Below are positions 13,401-26,886 of a stretch of 64,000 nt of DNA, one piece after another. How positions within the stretch are numbered: the stretch's first letter is position 1; the number at the start of each line of letters is the position of its first letter. A program made the position numbers and the translations under genes. The notes beneath the pieces are model-generated. The model saw nothing but the letters and a program-made list of their open reading frames with translations, was not told where the DNA came from and did no database searches. Source of the DNA: Cavia porcellus (lineage: Eukaryota; Chordata; Mammalia; Rodentia; Caviidae); the NCBI RefSeq assembly GCF_034190915.1, contig NW_026947503.1:24758532-24822531 (forward strand), written 5' to 3'.

Positions 13401-16400
13401 CAGAAATTTCAGGTGTGTGGCTTCCAATTTATTCTATGTCTATGTCTCCTGGGCTTGTTCTGTGTGGCTGGAGGCCAGTGATTGCCTTTTGTTCTTTTGT
13501 CTTGAAATTTTCTTGGCTTCCTCTGGATAAGCTAGTTGTGGGGTCCCAGGTATTTCTGGCATTGGCTATCTGTCTGCAGTGTAGGGGGATGGCTCATACA
13601 ACTGAGTTTCTCCTAACTTAGGTTCACTGGGAAGTGGTGGGGTGTGTGGTAGGCTTCTCTAGACACATGTGGCTTCTCTAAGGTGTGGCTGGCTGGTTCT
13701 CTTGGCCCACACTAGCTACACACTAGGTCTCCTGGCCCATGCTAGCTACAGGTCCCTGATGGTGGCCATCGTGCTCACAAGGCCAAGGAAGACTGCTTAT
13801 TCTCCTGCTCTCAGCTAGCTACCTGTGGGAGGGTACCAATGTAGCTCATGTACATGCAGAGGTGGAGCTGGTTGCTGCTTCTCCAGGCCTATGCTGTCTA
13901 TGCTGATGCTTTTAGATTTTTGATGTTAGACAGTGTTATCATTGATGACAAGGCTTTCTTGGGAGGCATCTATTCCTCAGGATGTCTCCCCGAGCTGGCC
14001 CCACTATCCTGGGGAAATAGGGAGAGCAGAGGACAGGCTTACACTCCTCTCACTGGCCCAGCCACTATCCTGGGGACAATGTAGGAAGTGTAGAGCATGG
14101 ACTTACATTCCACTCACCAGCACCACCATCTCAGGGCTAAAAGTGATGTCTTAAGACTTTAAATGTCTTGGAACCAAAGCTTTAAAGACTGTGTTTCTGT
14201 CATAAATATTTAAAATAAAAACATTCAAAAATAACTGAAGGAATCTGAAAACAGCTCCCCACCCCCTTTCTGGTAGGATATAAATTTACAATATGCTCTC
14301 TCAAATTTCTAAGTAAACTATGTAACTCTTGAACACACAAACAATATTAGGCAACAAAGTAGAATTTTTTTGCTTATATATGTCAGTTTATATAAATAGC
14401 ATTTTAAAGAATACCAAGTAAAAATGCTTACCTATGATGATTTCTACCTTCACACTGTCTTGACTATCTCGATCATTATACACATGACACCAATAGGTTC
14501 CTTGATGTTCCAAATCCACATAAGGCACCTATAACAGAATCAGAACACATACATATTTCCTCTTCAATTTTAAATTAAATTGGGCTAGAGAAAAACCATC
14601 TTGTGTTTAAAAATTTTTCAACACATAACATTTTAAAAGAGGTTACACAGTCTTAGATAACCTCCTTTCATTAAACTAAATATTAGCGAGCAAATGATAC
14701 ATTTTTAGTATGAGTCTATCTGATGCAATATTGTTCAACATTTTCAATGTTGAATTCTAGCATATTTGCAAATACCAGAATCAATTTTAAATCACAAGAG
14801 GATTGAAATAAAAATGTTGAAAATATTAACTACCCCCAAAACATTGTTTAATGTTCATTTTACATTTTAATCACACCATTTATTTTACATATTAATCCAA
14901 AAATATACCCCATTCCCCAACTAACTACTTACCATGTATATCTTTTTTGTCTCATGTGTTAGTGGAGATTCATTTTTAAACCACTGGTAGTGAGGAATAG
15001 GGCTTCCAATAGCAACACATTGTAAAATCAATGTGGTTCCTGGCATTAGCTTCTGGGACTTTGGTTCAACACAGATTTGTAATTTGGATTCAGGGATGCC
15101 ATCCCCATTTTCTTAAATTAAAAGAGTAAAATTTCTAGGTTAAAAATAAAAAAAAAAACCAAATTATCATATAATTAAAAAAATTGATGCGTCCAAATTT
15201 ACCCCTCAATTTTTACAACCTTGCAGCAAACTGTAGCATTCCCAGAAACATTAAGGGATGTTTCGTGGATAAAAGAATGCTGTGGACAAGTTAACAAAAT
15301 TCTGAGATAAACAAAGTTAGCATACAGGACCATTCAAGAAAACTGAAATAATGAGGAAAATATCTTAATGCTTGTGCATTAAGAAAGGGTAACCGACCAC
15401 GAAAGCTGGCAGGCTTGAGGAGCTCAGCAGCAGACTGAGAAGGTTTGGGGTCATCTAAGGGATTTGCCTGAACACTCACACAGAGAAAGACAAAGCACAA
15501 GATCAAATCTTAATAACTAGTGATACTGTACTGGGTAAAATACATACATGAAATTTTTTACTTATTTGATACTTTGAAGTTATTTTAAAGTAAACACTTA
15601 AAATAAGGCAATGTACTAGTCAACATTAAATTTCTTTTGTCACTTACTTTGGAAGGTTTCTGTTACTTCTGTAACTTCACAAACATCTAGCTGTGACCAC
15701 TGGCTAAATTCAAACGTGGAATTATTATTAACACGACAGACGTAAAAGCCTGCATCCTTTACACTCACTGAGTTAAAAATAAGTTCTGATGCATTTCCAT
15801 ATGGAATCTGTGAAAGAATCAACAAAAGAATATAAATGAATGATCCATCAAAAAATTTGCTGCAAAAAGTGTATGAAATCAGTGTGGAGCTTTGAAAGCT
15901 TCCCTTGTATCTTCTCTTCATGTTCTAAAATATTATCAGTAAAGAAACAGACAATAATAGTTCAGTTGCTTAGAAATATTAGAAATCTAGTTCTTTTGTA
16001 AACTCTTAACCAGAAAGGTAAGCCATTCCTCATATACTTTCTAGAAGTTCACAATAGAAATTAGTTCTGCCACTAAAACAGTTGGATCATTTGGTGTTGA
16101 AAGGATCTATGCCTGCCACCTTTATAGTGCGGAAAGAACACACAGAAGTGGCCTTTGGTGTTACTTTGAATTCTAACCAAATTAACTATGAATATATATT
16201 TTACCCAGAAACTCCATTTTCTCATCATAAAGTTTCTATAAAAGGATAGACTCCTTAACCAAACCATACCCAGCTTCTTTCAAGGTCTGACCGGAGATGG
16301 GATAGTGAAAACATGCAAGAGATGGGAGGGAACAGCCATCTAACACCTCCCAAGATTTACGCACTGGGCTTCTGTCACCACAGTTAAGACTTCTCTCCAG

Positions 16401-19400
16401 TTTGCTACTCCTGGCAATGTATCGGCTCCACTCACTTAATGCTCCCTGCCAAGGGGCTTCCTCGAGTGTCTCATTATTATGGCCTCTTGCAAAGTACTAC
16501 ACTTCAGCAAGCTTGCAGCTCTCCATCTCCAAACACCGAGCAACTAAACTCAACTCTCCTCTCAGTAGGGGCATAAAAAGGGTATTCCACTGAAGATGAG
16601 ACACGTGGGACAAAAGGGTACCCTCAGAAGTGCTTGACAGTCAGACTATGTCATCCTGGTAAGTCTTCTTTCCTTATATTTAACCAGTTTCTCCTCAAAC
16701 CTCCTGCAATCCTGCTTCTGCCAGATACTTGCTGTAGATAAGAATTTCTCTTGTTCCTGTCAGCAAATCACAAATCTAGCTGTGTCTACATCTATTTATA
16801 ACTGCCTTTTCCCCTCTAGCTAACATGGAAGATGTATCTCCTAACAAAGGCTACTTGGGCTGAAGAGCTGTGGGGATCTGCTGAAAGCCCAGACCGAAGG
16901 TATCTGGAATTCAGCAGATGCAGAGACTTAAGACTTCTCTCACCTGACTAAAAGGGACTTCTGAGAACAAAGCCACCATAAATTCCCAATTGCAGTGGCT
17001 CTTATTCCCAGAAAGGATATCACAATAAACTTACCATAAACCTAGTTTCTACAGAGTTTATGGTCATAAAAAAAGAGGAAAAAACCTAGCACCCACATAA
17101 ACAAAGATTATCATGAACTGTCCCTATCCTCTCCTAGTTCTTCTATAAAGCCATTTGTCTATCCTGATCAACCTGATATTCCCACAGAAGCTCTTCCCTC
17201 TTTTTTCTACTATGAGACACATTAGCCTCTAACTGTAATAATCCAGCAAGTCAGTTTTTTTGTAGTGCAGTCATATGAACATACTTCTCTTCTGTTAATC
17301 CACCTCACTTCAGTTAATTCACAGCCACCAGCACTGAACATAAGAGAGTGAAGGAAATGCCATCCTCTCTGACCTTGCTCCTTCAAGTTTCTTCCTGTTT
17401 CAGCATCTACTTTTTTCCCTCTTATTTTATCACTGTCAAAATTATACTCTACTACTTTTATCTTAAATAAACCAAATGATCCACTTTTGACCCCACACCT
17501 GCTCTCACTTGTACTGAGGAAGCTGGCTACTCCTCTCTTCTTTAAATACAGTTTTATTTTTCTTGATCTCTTTGTTATTCCCATACTTTTCTTCATTATG
17601 TTACTCTCAGTGTTGTCAAAAACCAAACTCCTGATTTTCTCCTAACTTGATGTCGCTCCAGTATTCGTAAGAATAGACACCTGGTCTTCTTGCTGTTCTC
17701 CACTTCCTTTAAGTACCAGTATTGTTAAAAATGTAATCCTATTATGTTATCTCCTTCACTTAGAAACTTTAGTGGCCTCTCCCTTTCTATTATTAACATG
17801 CTCACTTTCTTCCTAACTCTAAATTCCCACAAGTGATTTCATGTTCTTATTTTCTCTCTCCCCTTACCAGGGTACAGAGGGCAGGGACCCTGCAAGTCCC
17901 TGCTGCATCATTACATCTTAGAACAGGACCTGGCACAAAACAGGTGCTTGACAAATACTGTACCTCCCCAAAGAGACCTCCAAACATAAGCGTGGTCTCA
18001 ACTTGTTATAGCTCTTCCAGTGCTTTGCTTAGTGTGAGTGAGGCTCTGGATTTGACTCCCAGCAAAAAAAAGAATGGTTAAATTTTTTAATATAATACAG
18101 TTATGTGGAACTCTTAAAATAACAACACTGCATTACATGTAGTCCTAAAAATGTTTTAGCTAAAAATTTTAGTAGGAACATAATCTGCTATAAAGAATTT
18201 TACAGGAATATTATACTATACCAGTGATGGTTCTATCTGCCAACATGATTGCCCTGGTGACTCCTATTTTCCACAAGTTTTAGAGTGGAAAAAGTTTTTC
18301 TTTTTGATACAGAGTCTCACTACGCAGCCCAGGTTGGCCTCGAACTCAAGGCAATCCTCTGGCCTCAGCCTCCTGAGTGCTGGGATTGCAGGTGTGTGCT
18401 GCTATGCCCGGTCTAGAGTGGAAAATTGATTTCATATTGCTTATTTTTTTTGTAACACAATTTTGGACTTATGTTACCATAATAATTAATAACCCAACAA
18501 TGTTAACACCCTTTAACCCAATTTCTAAAATCACACTTAGGAAAATAACCTTCATTAATTTGCTAGCTTTCTCTCTTTTTGTATCAGAGGAATTAAAAGA
18601 CATTGAAAATTACCTCTTTATTCATTTTGAACCACTGATATTGTACAAAAGGATGTCCAGTTGCCCGGCAACATAGTTTCACAAACTGTCCAGCCAACAC
18701 TGCCTTTGATTCTGGGTTTTTAGTGATCTTTATTCCTTTTAAAAAAAGTTGTAAAGTCGTAAGAGTGAGGTTTTTTTATTTATAAATCTGAAACAAAATA
18801 AATATTTTGGAAATAACTTACATAATTATCTTTGTCACAAATCATCTCCTTACAGTTCCTTCTGTATCAGTTTATGAGTTTGTAAGGTTTTGATCTAATC
18901 TATTTCTATGTGACTGCGGGTGGAATTACTTGCCATGTTTCTTCAATTCTTAAGATACTTTGCTTCTGCATTCTAATGCTTCTGAAATTAGGGTGCACTT
19001 CATAACAGATGGCTCTAGGAAGCTCATATAAAGACCTGGCCATAAATATTCATTTGGTTAGTGCTTCATTTAAGTGCACTATTTGTAATATAAGCATTAA
19101 ATTTAAATGCCTATTATAGTCTGAATCTGTTGTCCAAAATTCATGTGTTAGAAATTCAATCCCCTATACAGTAGTACTGGGAAGTATGTAAGTCATGGAG
19201 GTTCTGCACTCATACGTACACTAATGCCATTATAAGAAGCGCTCAGGGGAGCAGGATTACTCTCCTCTGCTTTTCTCTTGTGGAATGTGAGAATGTTCAT
19301 CCTTGTTTGCCCTTTCACCTTGCACCACGTGAGGTTATAGCACAAGGCCTTTTTTCACATATTAATGTCCTGAGATTGGGCTCCCCAAGAGCTGTGAGAA

Positions 19401-22400
19401 CTGTGAGAAATAAATGTCTGTTCTTTATAAATTACCCACTGTTGGGCATTCTGTTACAGCAACAGAAAACAAAGACAGTGTCATTGAAATGTCATCAAAT
19501 GACTGTATTAAAATTTAGTACTGAAATGAAACCCATTTTCGAAGTAGAAAAGACAGATAAAGTTTGGATATTAACTTGTTATTTGTGACACAAACACTTC
19601 TCATTTAAGGAATGAATACCAGCATTCAAACCGAAAATTTTTGAGAAGAGCTTGGAAGACAATCCTGTATCAACAACAGAACCACCCAACCCATTCTTCC
19701 TCTCCCTCAGTCTCACCCTGAGGAAGCATACTGACATCTTGGAAGGGTATGTAGCTGTGGAGAGGCTAAACTGTCAATTTTCTGATGTCCACAAAACAAG
19801 AAAAGTCCTTTATGAGCAACACTGTATTTGAGTACGTTTTAGCTTGTCAAGAAGGAAAACATTGAGCCTGGAGATTTAGCTCAGTGGCACAAGGACCTGC
19901 CTGGCAAGCGCAAGGGCATGAGTTCGATCTCTGGTACCAAAAAAAAAAAAAAAAAAAAAAAAAGAAGGAAAACATTGAAATATATGGGTCAAAAAGGCAG
20001 CTGACTTAGTAATTCATAATTTTAACAACCTAGAAATTTTCTATCATTTTTTGTCTTGCAGTACTGAGGATAGAACCCAGGATCTTGTGCATACTAAGCA
20101 AGGCCTCTACCACTGAGCTACATCCTAACCCATTATTACCACCACCATCATCATCACTATCACCATTTTGAGGTAAGGCCTGGTTAATTTGTATAGGCTA
20201 CTTCAAATTTTCCATCTTCCTGCTCAGCCTTTTGAGTAGTTGGAACTATAGGAGTGCATCAACATCCTTGACCAGACCTGGCTTTTAATCCCAACTTGGT
20301 GATTAACTGTGATTTTGGCCAAATAATTTTTGGAAAAGTTGATTTTCCACATAAATTTTGCTAGTAAAATGTAGATATTTACAACGCACAAAGAGTGGAG
20401 ATAAAATATGAAGAAAAGGTATTCTGGAAATAAAAAAATAACATTTAATAGTCTTTTCACTTACCTTAGAGATAGTAAAAGTAATGAAAGTTTGCATTAG
20501 AAAGGTAACAATTAGTATGCTACCCAGGATTCAAACAAATGTGACATAAAGAGGTGGGGCAAATGGGAAAGATGCCACTGAAACCACATAACCTTATCTC
20601 AGTCATCTGATGAGGATCCTCAACAAAGCAATTTTTGTATGAAGAATGAAATAACATGGCACTATTACAAAATCAAGGCTGGGAAGAAATTTAGGATGCA
20701 ACCTAATGAAATCCACATGGATTTAAATACTTTTAAGTACTATCCATTTTCTAGCTTCTGGTTGGCCAATTCCAAGTAAGAGCATTACTTTTTGAGGCAC
20801 CCATTTCATCATCTATATAAAATTGGGCTTAAGTCTGCACTTAAAATGTTTTCACTTTTAAACAAAGACACAAAAATATCAAATTGTACCTCTAAGTTTA
20901 CATACATTTGCCAAGAATAAAATCCCAATATTGGTGGCCTTGGGATCAGGGTCTTTTTTTTGAGACAAGATCATACTATGTAGGGTAGGCTGGCTTTGAA
21001 CTCATTATGTAGTCCAGGCTGCCTTGGAATTTACAGTGATCTTCCTGCTTCAGACTCCCAAATGTTAGGATAATAGGCATGTACCATCAAGCCTGGCTAA
21101 GGATCAGAGTCTTTGAAGCTTAAATAAAGTAATAAAAATCTAAGAGAATCATCATAGACTTGTGGCTCAAGACAATTTTAATTTTAGCAGATTCACTTTA
21201 ATTCCTTTTTCAGTTCTCATTGAGATAACCAAGGAGGACAAAAATAGGGAAACAATTTATCAATGCTAGAAAATGGAGTTGGGTATCAGTCACACATAAA
21301 AACTAAACAAAATTTCTTTTTTCTTTTTTGGTCTTTTTGAGACAGTGTCTCCCTTTGCAGTTCAGGCTGGCCTTGAGCTCACTTTGTAGCCCAGGCTGGT
21401 CTCAAACTCACAACAAGCCTCCTGCCTCAGCCTCCTGAGTGCTGGGATTACAGGCATAAACCACCACGCCCAAGAAAAAATTTCTTTAACATACAATCCA
21501 AGAGAGATCAGACTGGGAGGGGAAATAGCTCAGTGGCACAATGCTTGCCCATCAAATGCAAAGTCCTGAATTCGATTCCTAGTACTCCCCCCACCAAAAA
21601 AAAAAAAAAAAAGGGATCAGACTGAGCACAGATTTGCCTACCCATGTGCTAATGGCAAAGTCCAAAGAAAAAGAATGCAGAAAAGGGAAACCTCAAGCTT
21701 ACACGTTTCTTTAGAATATGTATCATATTAGATCCCAGAGTCTAATTCATACTCATCTAAGGCTTCATGTTCAGTGACCAATGAAGCTGACTCCTAATGA
21801 CAGGAACTGTTTAATTAGAGATGAGAACATTTATGGTCCTAACTACTTCTGAGCTACCAAAATAAATACTGTGTATAAAGGAAACTTGGGCTGGGCATGG
21901 TGGTGCGCTCTGCAGTCCCAGCACTCTGGGAGACTGAGGTAAAGGATCACAAGTTAGAGTTTTATCTCAAAATAAAAAATAGAAAACAGGGCCATTGATT
22001 TAGCTCAGCAACCTAAGTGTCTGCCTGGCAAGCGTGAGACAGTAAGTTTGATTTCCAGTAAAAAAAAAAGAAAAGAAAAAAGAAAAAAGGGCTGAGGATA
22101 CAGCTCAATGTAAAGGCCCTGCATTCAATCTCTAGGATCCAGGGCAGTGGGACTTAGCTTTTTAAAAGACAGTGAGCTCCACAGGACTGTTATCTTTTAG
22201 CGCTATCAAAACAAGTGGAATGGATTATAATGGCAAAATAAAAAAGCTCTTAGAGTGAGGTTATAGTTTCCCTTTTCTTGTATTTGAAACTGAAAAGCCT
22301 GTTCCAAATTCTCTGACAGAATTCATCTTAATAATCCTATCTGCGCCCCCTCCATAAAGACAATCACAACAAACATGTCAGATTTTCTGTGGAATAAGAA

Positions 22401-25400
22401 CACATGTCCTTCTGTGAAATGGTATTAATAGAATATCTCTATTTTGTGTTTTCACTAAGATGCAAGAATACCATATACTAAAAAGGAAAAACTGGAGAGC
22501 AAATAAATTTACTTTATATATATTTGTTTCTACAATTGTCCTGGATGTGATATGTTTGCATCCCCTGCTAAACTATGGCATTTCAATAGTCACAAATGAT
22601 TGTTTCATTTATCTTTGAATTTACAATACTTAATGCCTGGGGTAACAAAAGTATTAGAATATAGCATGTTTCCTGAATGACCAACCAAAATCACAAATTA
22701 AGTTGATTCTGTCAGAGCTTTCATTCCTAATTGCAACAGTTTTTATTTTTAATCTCATTATTAAAACATTAAATTTATCTAAAATTTTTGTATTTCCTTA
22801 TTGTAATACTCAGAAGTAGACTGTTTTAGATTATCCTCATTCAAGTAATTGTTAAGCTAACAATTATTTCTAAGTAAGGATCTTTATTAATCTCAAAATA
22901 CTTTTAAATGAAGTAACAATCAAGTCTCATGGATACTAGATGGCTAATATGACACAAAACTTTACAGAAACTATGCTGAACTGGTGATATAGAAGCTGTT
23001 TTCATTTTGCTCTCCTCCCTTCAAAAGTACAAAAACGTCCTATAGTATGATCTTGACAAAGCCTGGGGCCACATATCAGAATGATCTGTACAGGTAAACA
23101 CTGACAGGAAAGTGGTAATCCTATTATTTAGAGAGAAAAACAGAGTTTTCAAAAGAAGATTAGTGATGTTTATTAGGGTGATTTTCTTAATTTCTGGCTT
23201 GTCAAAAAACAAAATATAAAATGTTGTTTAAAAATCTAAGGTAAATTTTTATATAAAAATGAATATATGATTCAGTTTCAGTAAAGCATAGTTTCCTATA
23301 TGGGAAACTAAAAATTGGGAACCTTAGTTCTCAGGCACTACAGTGATCACACTACAAATTTTAAGACAGATTGTCTCAAAACAATTAAACACTCCACTAC
23401 TTTATGTAACTTCTACAACTCTGAAGTACAGAATACTCCATTCATTTTAGAGCTGGCAACCAGTGATCAGAGTAATTAAGTATACTTCCTGAAAAAGAGA
23501 ATGAGATACAAAAATTATATTTACTTCTCAGAGAGACTTGAGTTTCAGAGATTTTGGTGTTCCATAAAGTATGAGAATTTAGTAGTGAAGTTAGTGCCCA
23601 GGGCTGGTGAATTTTCATCCTCACAATTACTGGGTACTTACTATGAGAGGCACTAGGAAAAAAATTAATAAATACCACCTTAAATCTACTGTTTCGGTAC
23701 ATACTACAATTGCACAGGGATACACCTTCATTAGGAGCTAGCTACTCCTAGACCATACCCTTGGTATAGAGAGGCAATGACAAAGAAAAGCTAAGTATTC
23801 ACTACAGAGTACGGGAGGTCTATTTTACCACCTACATTAGACCTGGTAAAGCATGGGATGCCCAACATTCCTCCTTGACAATTCAAGGCACTTTCCGTCT
23901 GGAGTATGTATGTTTGGGTACACTCTGAGCACCTGTTATATCTTTCTTTGATCTGACAAATCTAATTCTGTGAGGTAAGCAATGTGGTTCTTGGGAAGCT
24001 GACTCAACTAATTTTAATTCTGGCCATCTGCCAGACAAATCAGCACATTCTATGTTCTTGGCTACGTTGACTGGTTTACAGACAGACATGTGAATAAAGC
24101 TAGTTAACTAGAGTGAACCCTCTGATTTTTGCTGGAAATGCTGGGACAAAGATGAATGAGTTCATAAAAGTTAGTAAAGCATCTTGGGCAGTGTGAAACA
24201 TCAGTCTTGGAAGGAAGCCAGTGTCTACAAAGGAACAGCGAAGACGAAAAACCAACCAACTTCCTAGAAACAGGGTTGCTCTCTGCCCCTTATGAAGCCC
24301 AATGTGCTTCCAGACTTTTCAGTAAGAAATTTTATATTCTTTATTACATTAATTTGAATTGGGATTTCTGGTACATGTACATAATTGACAGCTCATCAAT
24401 TCACCGTCTGTGCCTACCTAATTTCCATGTCATCTTAAAAATATATCCTAATTTGATATATAATGAAATGGCATATGTTGAAATCATATAAAATAACTCT
24501 TAGTCTACGGCCCTTCCAGGCTTCACTGGCCTCTTCTCTTTCAGTCCAAATGAACCGCTGGACTTGGAAGGCTATGCCATTGGGCAGTCTTGAAGGCATG
24601 TCCTTCCCACCTGAGTCCACTACAGCTAACTTTACCAGCAGGTATAAGAGGGGAAGAACTGCTTCCTGTTTCTCATCTAAATTTGGAAATGAGAAGCCTC
24701 ACTGAATAGGTATTTTATTTTATTCTTTGTATTAGTACGTCTGTAGTATACAATGACTAGATTCACCATGGGGGATTTATACATGCACATTGCATACCTT
24801 GATATTTATCACTATAGCTTTATAACTTGAGTTCCAGTATTGTGATGCCCACTGCCTTGTCCCTGTTGCCCAGAATTACTTTTGCTATTCTAGGTCTCTT
24901 CTTGTTCCACATGAATTTTAGAATTGCTTTCTCCAGTTCTGTGGGGTATACTGTTAGCATTTTAGTTGGGACTGCATTAAATCTGTATAACAGTTTTGGA
25001 AGTATGGTTATTTTTTATTATACTGGCTCTGCCTATTTAGGAACAGGGGATATATTTCTACTTTTTTTTTCAATTTCGTTTTGCAGGGTGTTATAACTTC
25101 CTTGGTTAGGTTAATTCCTAAATATCTCATTTTTTGATGCTATTTTAAAGGTGTTATTTCCCTAATTTCTCTGTGGATGAGGATGTTATTAGTTTACAGG
25201 AATGCTACTGATTTTTGAGTACTGACTTTGTATCCGGCTATTTATTGGATTTAATTATTAATTCTAGGAGTCTTGGAGTTTTGGGGGTCTTCTACCTAGA
25301 GAATCATGTCATTAGCAAGTAATTTAACTTCTTTCTTTCCTATCCCTTTATTTCTCGTTTAATAGTCTCTGGCTAATGTTTCAAGAACAGTATTGAGCAG

Positions 25401-26838
25401 GAGAGGTAACATGGACATTCTTGTCTTGTTCCTGATTTCAGAGGGAAAGCTTTGTCATTGATGGCTTTTATTGGGTTGAAATAAAGACCTTCTATACATA
25501 TTTTTTTCAGGGTTTTTAATTATGGATGGATGTTAAATTTTGTCAAATATTTTTTCTGCATCTATTAAGATGCTCATGTGATTTTTGCCCTTGGTTCTAT
25601 TAATGTGGTGTTTTACATTTATTGATTTGCATATGTTGAAACATCTCTGTATCCTTGGAATGAATCACACTTGGTCATGATGTATAATTTACTAGGTGAT
25701 TTGTTGCATTTTACTTGCTAGTATTTTATTGATGATTTTTGCATCAATATTCATTCATTAAAGCGATATTCATTAAAGAGACTGATCTTTAGTTCTCCTT
25801 TCACTTGGTTGGTTGTTTTCTGTTTTGATATGAGGGCAATGCTGCCTTTCAGAAATGACGTTAGGGAGTAATGCTTGCTTGCTCTTTGATTTTTAAAGAG
25901 TTTCAGGATTACTAGGGTTAGATCTTCTCTAAAGTTCTTGCAGAATTTGGCAGTGAATCCTTTGGGACCTAGACTTTTCTTAGGTGATAGTTCTTTAAAA
26001 TTACTTTTTCAGTTTCATTGACTGATAGTGGATTATTCAGGATTTTTATATCTTCTTTATGCAGTCTTGGTAATCTGTATGTACCTAGCAAGACTGCTAA
26101 AATTCCCTTCTTGAATTTCCCATTTTATTAGAGTATAGGTTCTAAAGTATTTACTGATAATCTGTAGAATTTCAGTAGAATCCATTGTGTTTTTGGTTTT
26201 TTCATTTCTAGTTGCACAAATTTGGGTCTTTTCTTTCCTTGCTTTGATAAGGTTAGTAGTCTGTTAGGTTTAAACTTTCAAAGAACCAAGTCTTGCGTTC
26301 ACTGATTCTTTGTATACTGTTTTTTTTTTATTGTTGTTTCAGTTGCATTAATTTGATATTTCTCTGATATTTATAATTTGCTTTCTTGTACTAGCCTGGG
26401 GTTTAGATTGGTCTTGTTTCTCTAGAACCCTGAGGTGCATAATTAATTTGTGCATGTTCTGTTTTTTTTTTTTTAATGCGGGAATTCATTGCCATAAACT
26501 TCCCTCTTAGGTGCTTTCATTGAGTCCCATACGTTCTGGTATGTCAAAATGTGACTATCATTTGATTATAGGAACTGTCTAATTTCTTCTTTAATTTCCT
26601 CTGTGACTCCCTGATTATTCAAGAGGATATTATTTAGTTCTCCTGTGTTTGCACAGTTTCTGTGGTACCTTTATCACTGATTTCTAGTTTAATTGCATTG
26701 TGAACTGAAAATACACATAGGATAATTTTGATTCCTTTGTCAAAACTGTTATAGTAGGAAAAAATTCATATGGCTGAATTAACATTTCAACAGCATCATG
26801 TTGACAAAAACTTAATAGATTTTTGTTCTATGTCATCT

Positions 26839-26886
<48 letters not shown>

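Larger units (their letters stand above)
11336..14155 (-). mobile_element. Second L1, internally deleted
   Basis: The minus strand reads 5' to 3' as follows: GC-rich 5' UTR with about 62-bp repeated units (13985-14140), further GC-rich sequence (13400-13980), ORF1-like region (12580-13330), the ORF2 endonuclease start (12030-12140), then directly the ORF2 end and 3' UTR (11770-12015), and three A-rich monomers at the 3' end (11336-11770). Most of ORF2 is missing. It contains an ID SINE and a truncated ID copy. Confidence 0.7.

Noticed and set aside
15291..15506. 71-codon minus-strand open frame in MALT1 intron 4 as an extra exon
   Set aside because: Exons 4 and 5 join in phase without it, and no convincing acceptor/donor pair flanks it.
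17222..17626. 134-codon minus-strand open frame in MALT1 intron 3
   Set aside because: It matches no family, the composition looks non-coding, and MALT1 exons 3 and 4 join in frame without it.
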